Source: Massilia atriviolacea (GTDB lineage Bacteria > Pseudomonadota > Gammaproteobacteria > Burkholderiales > Burkholderiaceae_D). From it: a stretch of DNA of 64,000 nucleotides. This document shows, in pieces, positions 60,317 to 64,000 of the stretch. The position numbers were made by a program, and so were the translations under genes. Position 1 is the first letter of the stretch, and each line of letters begins with the position of its first letter. Under the pieces are notes generated by a model that saw only the letters and a list, made by a program, of their open reading frames with translations, did no database searches and was not told where the DNA came from. Where the stretch lies: positions 34,120 to 98,119 of the forward strand of contig NZ_RXLQ01000001.1 in NCBI RefSeq assembly GCF_003953935.1, read 5' to 3'.

Positions 60317-60963
60317 ACCTGAACCAAGAACCGAACGGCGCATCGCACCAGGCGATGCGCGATCTGCTGCCGTGGTTTGCCAACGGCACCCTGGGCGAGA
60401 ACGAGGCGGCCGCCGTGCGCGCGCACGTGCAGCACTGCGCGCAGTGCGCCGGCGAAGTCGCGTGGCAGCGCCGCCTGCATGCGGCGGCGCCGGCCGACCC
60501 GGTCGGCCTCGATCCTGAACGCGCGCTGGCGCGCCTGATGCCGCGCCTCGGTCCTGAGAAACACGAACGCGCGGCGCCGCCCGCGCCAGCGGGCCTGCGT
60601 GCGTGGTTCGGCGGCGGCTGGATGCCGTGGGCGCTGGCCGGGCAGGGCGCCCTGATCGCCGTGCTGGCATTCCATCTGATCGCGCCCGCGGACAAGGGGC
60701 CCGCCTACCAGGCGCTGAGTAACGCCGCATCGGGGGCGGCGCCTGCCGGCAGCATTGTCGTCATGTTCCGGCCCGACGCCAGCCTGCGCGAGGTCCAGCG
60801 CACCCTGCAAGAGAGCGGCGCGCGCGTGGTCGACGGGCCGACCGTGACCGGCGCTTTTGTCCTCAACGCGCCGGCGGGAGGCCAGTCCAGGGCGCTGGCG
60901 GTGCTGCGCGCCGACGCCGGCGTGCAACTGGCCGAAGCGCTCGGGCCGAGGAGCGCGCCGTGA
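60313..60963 (+). CDS. Anti-sigma factor with zinc-finger-type N-terminus
   Basis: A 216-residue membrane protein. The N-terminus has HVQHCAQC, the His/Cys anti-sigma domain (ZAS-like), then one membrane helix near residue 110 (WALAGQGALIAVLAFHLIAP). The periplasmic C-terminal half (SIVVMFRPDASLREVQRTLQ) resembles an inhibitor I9/fervidolysin-like fold, as in some protease-linked anti-sigma proteins. It overlaps the sigma factor and the protease genes, so all three are coupled. Confidence 0.85.
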   Translation: MNLNQEPNGASHQAMRDLLPWFANGTLGENEAAAVRAHVQHCAQCAGEVAWQRRLHAAAPADPVGLDPERALARLMPRLGPEKHERAAPPAPAGLRAWFGGGWMPWALAGQGALIAVLAFHLIAPADKGPAYQALSNAASGAAPAGSIVVMFRPDASLREVQRTLQESGARVVDGPTVTGAFVLNAPAGGQSRALAVLRADAGVQLAEALGPRSAP

Positions 60964-62192
60964 TGCGCGCCGTTATGCGTCTGTTGCTGTCGGCGTTGCT
61001 GCTCCTGACGGCATGCGCCGGCCGCGCCCAGGAGGCGCCGGCGCCGGCGCCGGCCCAGGCCCCGGCCGAAGTGCGCCAGATCCTGGTCATGCTGCATCTG
61101 CCGGCGCCGCACTTCCGGCCCGACGCCGCCTACGGCGCCAACTACCGCGACGATGCCGGACGGCTGGCGCGGCGCCGCATCGCCGAAGCGCTGGCGCGCG
61201 AACATGGCCTGACCATCCTCGAAGGCTGGCCCATGCCGGCGCTGAACGTGGACTGCTACCGCATGGCCGAACCGGCCGGCGCCGAGCCGGGCAAGATCGT
61301 CGAAGCGCTCTCGCGCGATGCGCGGGTCGACTGGGCGCAGGCGATCAACACCTTCTCGGCCCAGGCCAGCGATCCGCTGTACCCGGTGCAGCCGGCCGCG
61401 CTGCAATGGCAGCTGGGTGAAGTGCGCAAGGCCGCCACCGGGCGCAAGGTGCTGGTGGCGGTGATCGACAGCGGGGTCGAAACCGACCATCCCGACCTGG
61501 CCGGGCAGATCGCCTTCCAGGAGAATTTTGTCGACGGCCAGGCGTATGCCGCCGAAACCCACGGCACCGGCGTGGCCGGCGTGATTGCGGCGCTGGCCGG
61601 CAATGGTGTCGGCATCGAAGGCGTGGCGCCGGATGCGCGCCTGATGGCGCTGCGCGCATGCTGGCAGGTGGCCGGCGGCGCGACCCGCTGCAACAGCTTC
61701 ACCCTGGCCAAGGCGCTCAACTTCGCGCTGATGCACGGAGCGCAGGTGATCAATCTGAGCCTGTCCGGGCCGGCCGACCGCCTGCTGCGCGAATTGATCG
61801 ACGTCGCCTGCGCGCGCGGCGTGCGGGTGGTTGGCGCGGTCGACGCGGCCAGCGCCGACGGCGGCTTTCCGGCCTCGCATCCGGGCGTGTTCGCGGTGGC
61901 GGCCGACAGCAGCCGGCAGTTGACGGCGCAGGTGCTGATGGCGCCCGGGCGCGACATTCCGACGTCGGCGCCGGGCGCGCGCTGGGGCATGGTATCGGGG
62001 TCGTCCTATTCAGCGGCGCATATCTCTGGCATGATGGCCGTGCTGAGCGAGCTGCGTCCCGGGCTCACCTTGCCGCAGGTCCGGTCGAGCATCGTGCTGC
62101 AACCGGGCGGCATCAACCTCTGCGCCACCGTCACCCGCCTCACAGGAAAATGTACATGCGTCTGCGTCGAGGTCTCGCCGCCCAGGATCTGA
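60963..62192 (+). CDS. Subtilisin-like serine protease lipoprotein
   Basis: A 409-residue S8 peptidase. The catalytic triad is visible: VAVIDSGVE (Asp), ETHGTGVAGVI (His) and GSSYSAAHISGM (Ser). A lipobox (LLLLTAC) anchors it. The propeptide region is about 120 residues. The start GTG at 60960 or ATG 60963 overlaps the anti-sigma stop. It may cut the anti-sigma factor or mature the surface protein, but neither is shown. Confidence 0.88.
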   Translation: MRAVMRLLLSALLLLTACAGRAQEAPAPAPAQAPAEVRQILVMLHLPAPHFRPDAAYGANYRDDAGRLARRRIAEALAREHGLTILEGWPMPALNVDCYRMAEPAGAEPGKIVEALSRDARVDWAQAINTFSAQASDPLYPVQPAALQWQLGEVRKAATGRKVLVAVIDSGVETDHPDLAGQIAFQENFVDGQAYAAETHGTGVAGVIAALAGNGVGIEGVAPDARLMALRACWQVAGGATRCNSFTLAKALNFALMHGAQVINLSLSGPADRLLRELIDVACARGVRVVGAVDAASADGGFPASHPGVFAVAADSSRQLTAQVLMAPGRDIPTSAPGARWGMVSGSSYSAAHISGMMAVLSELRPGLTLPQVRSSIVLQPGGINLCATVTRLTGKCTCVCVEVSPPRI

Positions 62193-62219
62193 AACACATT
62201 CGCGCGCGCGGAGCGGCCC

Positions 62220-62912
62220 TTGCGTAGATGGCCGCTGGCGCTTGCGTTGGCGAGCTGCCTGGCTGCCGGCCAAGCCTGCGCCCAGGCCAGCGGCAGCGTG
62301 GCGCTGGTGTCCGACTATTATTACCGAGGCGTCGGCTACAGCAAGGGCGACCCGGTGGCCCAGTTCAATCTCTCGTTCGACACCCGCAGCGGCTTTTATG
62401 CCGGCAGTTTCGCTTCGCTGCTGAAGATGAGCGGGGCGCCGCGCGGGGTGTACGCGATCGGTTATGCCGGCTATGCGCGGCGCATGAGGTCCGGTCCTTC
62501 GTGGGAAGTCGGCGCATCGAACCACACCTTTTCGACCATGTCGGGCCTGAATTATCGCGAAGTGTATGCGGGGCTGGGAGGCGAGCGCCTGAGCGGCAGG
62601 GTTTCGTATTCGCCCGCCTATCTGGGCACGAGCATGGGCACCGTGTACGGAGAACTCAATGGCGGCGTTGCGCTTTCGGATGACGTGGGCCTGTTCGCGC
62701 GTGTCGGTTACCTGCGTCCGGTGTCGACGGTGCCGCGCTACAGTTCCGGCACGCGGGTGGACGGGCGGATCGGCATCGGCGTGAGCGTCGACGCCTGGAA
62801 AGTGCAAGCCGCATGGGATGCGCTGCACGCGCAGCGGGGCGCCTACGCCCGTTCGAGCGGCACGATCGCCTCGCGCAACGGCCTGGTACTGACGGTCGGC
62901 CGCTCATTCTGA
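62220..62912 (+). CDS. TorF-family putative outer membrane porin
   Basis: A 230-residue barrel of the TIGR02001/TorF family (SVALVSDYYYRGVGYSKGDP, FNLSFDTRSGFYAGSF) ending in a phenylalanine (LTVGRSF). A signal peptide ends AGQACAQA. The TTG at 62220 follows GGAG by six bases and no in-frame ATG gives a better start. It is the last gene of the sigma factor operon. Confidence 0.8.
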   Translation: MRRWPLALALASCLAAGQACAQASGSVALVSDYYYRGVGYSKGDPVAQFNLSFDTRSGFYAGSFASLLKMSGAPRGVYAIGYAGYARRMRSGPSWEVGASNHTFSTMSGLNYREVYAGLGGERLSGRVSYSPAYLGTSMGTVYGELNGGVALSDDVGLFARVGYLRPVSTVPRYSSGTRVDGRIGIGVSVDAWKVQAAWDALHAQRGAYARSSGTIASRNGLVLTVGRSF

Positions 62913-62928
62913 CCCACCGCTTCAGGCC

Positions 62929-63120
62929 GTGTCCACCCCGGTGCCAGGTGTGACATTCGGACACGAACCCGACTGTATGGACGTTACCCACAGTGTCCAC
63001 CCCGGTGCCAGGTCTGACATTCGGACACGAACCCGACTGTATGGACGTTACCCACAGTGTCCACCCCGGTGCCAGGTCTGACATTCGGACACGAACCCGA
63101 CTGTATGGACATTACCAACA
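62929..63120. repeat. Three 64-base direct repeats of a REP-like element
   Basis: Copies begin at 62929, 62993 and 63057 with GTGTCCACCCCGGTGCCAGG. Each unit holds a short inverted end pair (TGTCC and GGACA) around a GTCTGACATTC core. They are nearly identical, with the third differing at its end. Confidence 0.95.
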
Positions 63121-63140
63121 GGGACTAAAGCAGAGCTCGT

Positions 63141-63780
63141 GTCCGAAAGTCAGACCTGGCACCGATGCGGACAAAAGCAGAGGTCGCGTCCGAAAGTCAT
63201 ACCTGGCACCAATGTGGACAAACAGAGACTAAAGCAGAGCTCGTGTCCGAAAGTCAGACCTGGCACCGATGTGGACAGGCACCGATGTGGACAATGTGGA
63301 CAAACAGCGACTAAAGCAGAGCTCGTGTCCGAAAGTCAGACCTGGCACCGATGTGGACAAACAGCGACTAAAGCAGAGTTCGTGTCCGAAAGTCAGACCT
63401 GGCACCAAGGTGGAAATGTCCGAAAGTCAGACCTGGCACCGATGTGGACAAACAGCGACTAAAGCAGAGTTCGTGTCCGAAAGTCAGACCTGGCACCAAG
63501 GTGGAAATGTCCGAAAGTCAGACCTGGCACCGATGTGGACAAACAGCGACTAAAGCAGAGTTCGTGACCGAAAGTCAGACCTGGCACCGATGTGGACAAA
63601 CAGCGACTAAAGCAGAGTTCGTGACCGAAAGTCAGACCTGGCACCGATGTGGACAAACAGCGACTAAAGCAGAGTTCGTGACCGAAAGTCAGACCTGGCA
63701 CCAAGGTGGAAATGTCCGAAAGTCAGACCTGGCACCAAGGTGGAAATGTCCGAAAGTCAGACCTGGCACCGATGTGGACA
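63141..63780. repeat. About 13 inverted copies of the same REP-like element
   Basis: The core GTCCGAAAGTCAGACCTGGC recurs at 63141, 63188, 63245, 63327, 63384, 63418, 63475, 63509, 63566, 63623, 63680, 63714 and 63748 (GACC instead of GTCC in three). Spacing is mostly 57 or 34 bases, set by two spacer types. The element is the reverse complement of the block at 62929. Long open frames through it are repeat artefacts. Nothing else coding was found in 62913-63841. Confidence 0.95.
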
Positions 63781-63790
63781 TTGTGTGGGC

Positions 63791-63827
63791 AAAGAAAAAG
63801 GGCCCGGAGATGTCTCTTCGGGCCCTT
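63791..63827 (-). terminator. Rho-independent terminator of the tRNA gene
   Basis: On the minus strand AAGGGCCCG, a 12-base loop, CGGGCCCTT, followed by TTTTTCTTT. It lies 15 bases past the tRNA 3' end. Confidence 0.88.
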
Positions 63828-63841
63828 CATCTTACGAATTG

Positions 63842-63918
63842 TGGTGCGGCTGGCAGGAATTGAACCCACGACCCCTTGGTTCGTAGCCAAGTACTCTATC
63901 CAGCTGAGCTACAGCCGC
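63842..63918 (-). tRNA. tRNA-Arg(ACG)
   Basis: On the minus strand a full cloverleaf is present: acceptor GCGGCTG pairing CAGCCGC, D-arm AGCTCAGCTGGATAGAG, anticodon arm CTTGG-CTACGAA-CCAAG with anticodon ACG, T-arm GTGGGTTCAATTCC, and encoded CCA. The adenosine at position 34 is normally changed to inosine by TadA. Confidence 0.96.
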
Positions 63919-63928
63919 TTAAGCAAAC

Positions 63929-63957
63929 ATTATAGCAGCGCATTCTGACTTTACCAA
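63929..63957 (-). promoter_or_regulatory. Sigma-70 promoter of the tRNA gene
   Basis: TTGGTA (63957-63952), a 17-base spacer and TATAAT (63934-63929) on the minus strand. It lies 11 bases before the tRNA. Confidence 0.85.
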
Positions 63958-64000
63958 ATCTTCTTGCGGCTATCTTTTAAAAACACCGAACAAGCAAACA

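Noticed and set aside
62929..63780. CRISPR-like array of regularly spaced repeats
   Set aside because: The spacers are themselves repeated and nearly identical, the orientation flips, periods vary and there are no cas genes.
62993..63948. Open reading frames running through the repeat array on both strands
   Set aside because: They only translate the repeated units; no ribosome binding site or domain is present.

Overview
The window looks like a piece of chromosome from a high-GC betaproteobacterium of the Oxalobacteraceae, close to Massilia, Duganella or Telluria. This is inferred from base composition, protein family content, betaproteobacterial sulfur-oxidation gene sets, a MrtJ/JDVT-CTERM pair, and an intergenic repeat family resembling ones I recall from Massilia-type genomes. 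No replication origin, phage or insertion sequence was seen. Genes are densely packed on both strands.

Two separate sulfur modules are present. At 533-4979 a sigma-54 activator of the FisR type faces a persulfide dioxygenase, a type II sulfide:quinone oxidoreductase and a TauE/SafE exporter, with a near-consensus -24/-12 promoter and upstream palindromes between them. At 18363-27356 an ArsR-type repressor precedes a thiosulfate-oxidation operon, soxCDYZAXB, plus a thioredoxin, a SoxH-like metallo-hydrolase and a periplasmic DsrE-like protein. Two matching operators flank the repressor gene. Sulfide would enter through the first module and thiosulfate or protein-bound sulfane through the second.

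Between and around these lie a lipoprotein chitinase, an orphan branched-chain-amino-acid binding protein, a HAF-repeat surface protein, two related coiled-coil membrane proteins, a Fur-boxed TonB-dependent siderophore receptor, DNA polymerase II and a LysR regulator. From 27562 to 31203 there are a chemoreceptor, an acetyltransferase and a membrane fatty-acid hydroxylase. At 31204-33026 a divergent, lux-box-containing control region sits beside a LuxR solo that keeps all six AHL contacts, with no luxI in the window. It is followed by a polysaccharide-deacetylase-like gene and an unusual metallo-beta-lactamase/Rieske fusion (33167-35608).

The region 35614-50904 is mostly signalling: a NarL-type regulator facing a large periplasmic-propeller kinase, a multi-PAS hybrid kinase with a single-domain regulator, two GGDEF proteins, plus Dps, cytochrome c4, a TlpA-like protein and a phospholipase-D-like lipoprotein.

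The most coherent candidate for an undescribed system is 52294-62912. An ECF sigma factor, anti-sigma factor, lipoprotein subtilase and porin on the plus strand diverge from a minus-strand operon encoding a MrtJ-like intramembrane protease, its probable C-terminal-anchor substrate (with a cytochrome c motif), TlpA, a DUF4266 lipoprotein, a DUF3570 barrel, ApbE and DsbD. The two promoters are near-identical (GAACCTTTT, 12 bases, GTATT), so the sigma factor probably drives both arms. The window ends with an array of about 16 REP-like repeats in two opposing blocks and a tRNA-Arg(ACG) gene with a clear promoter and terminator.
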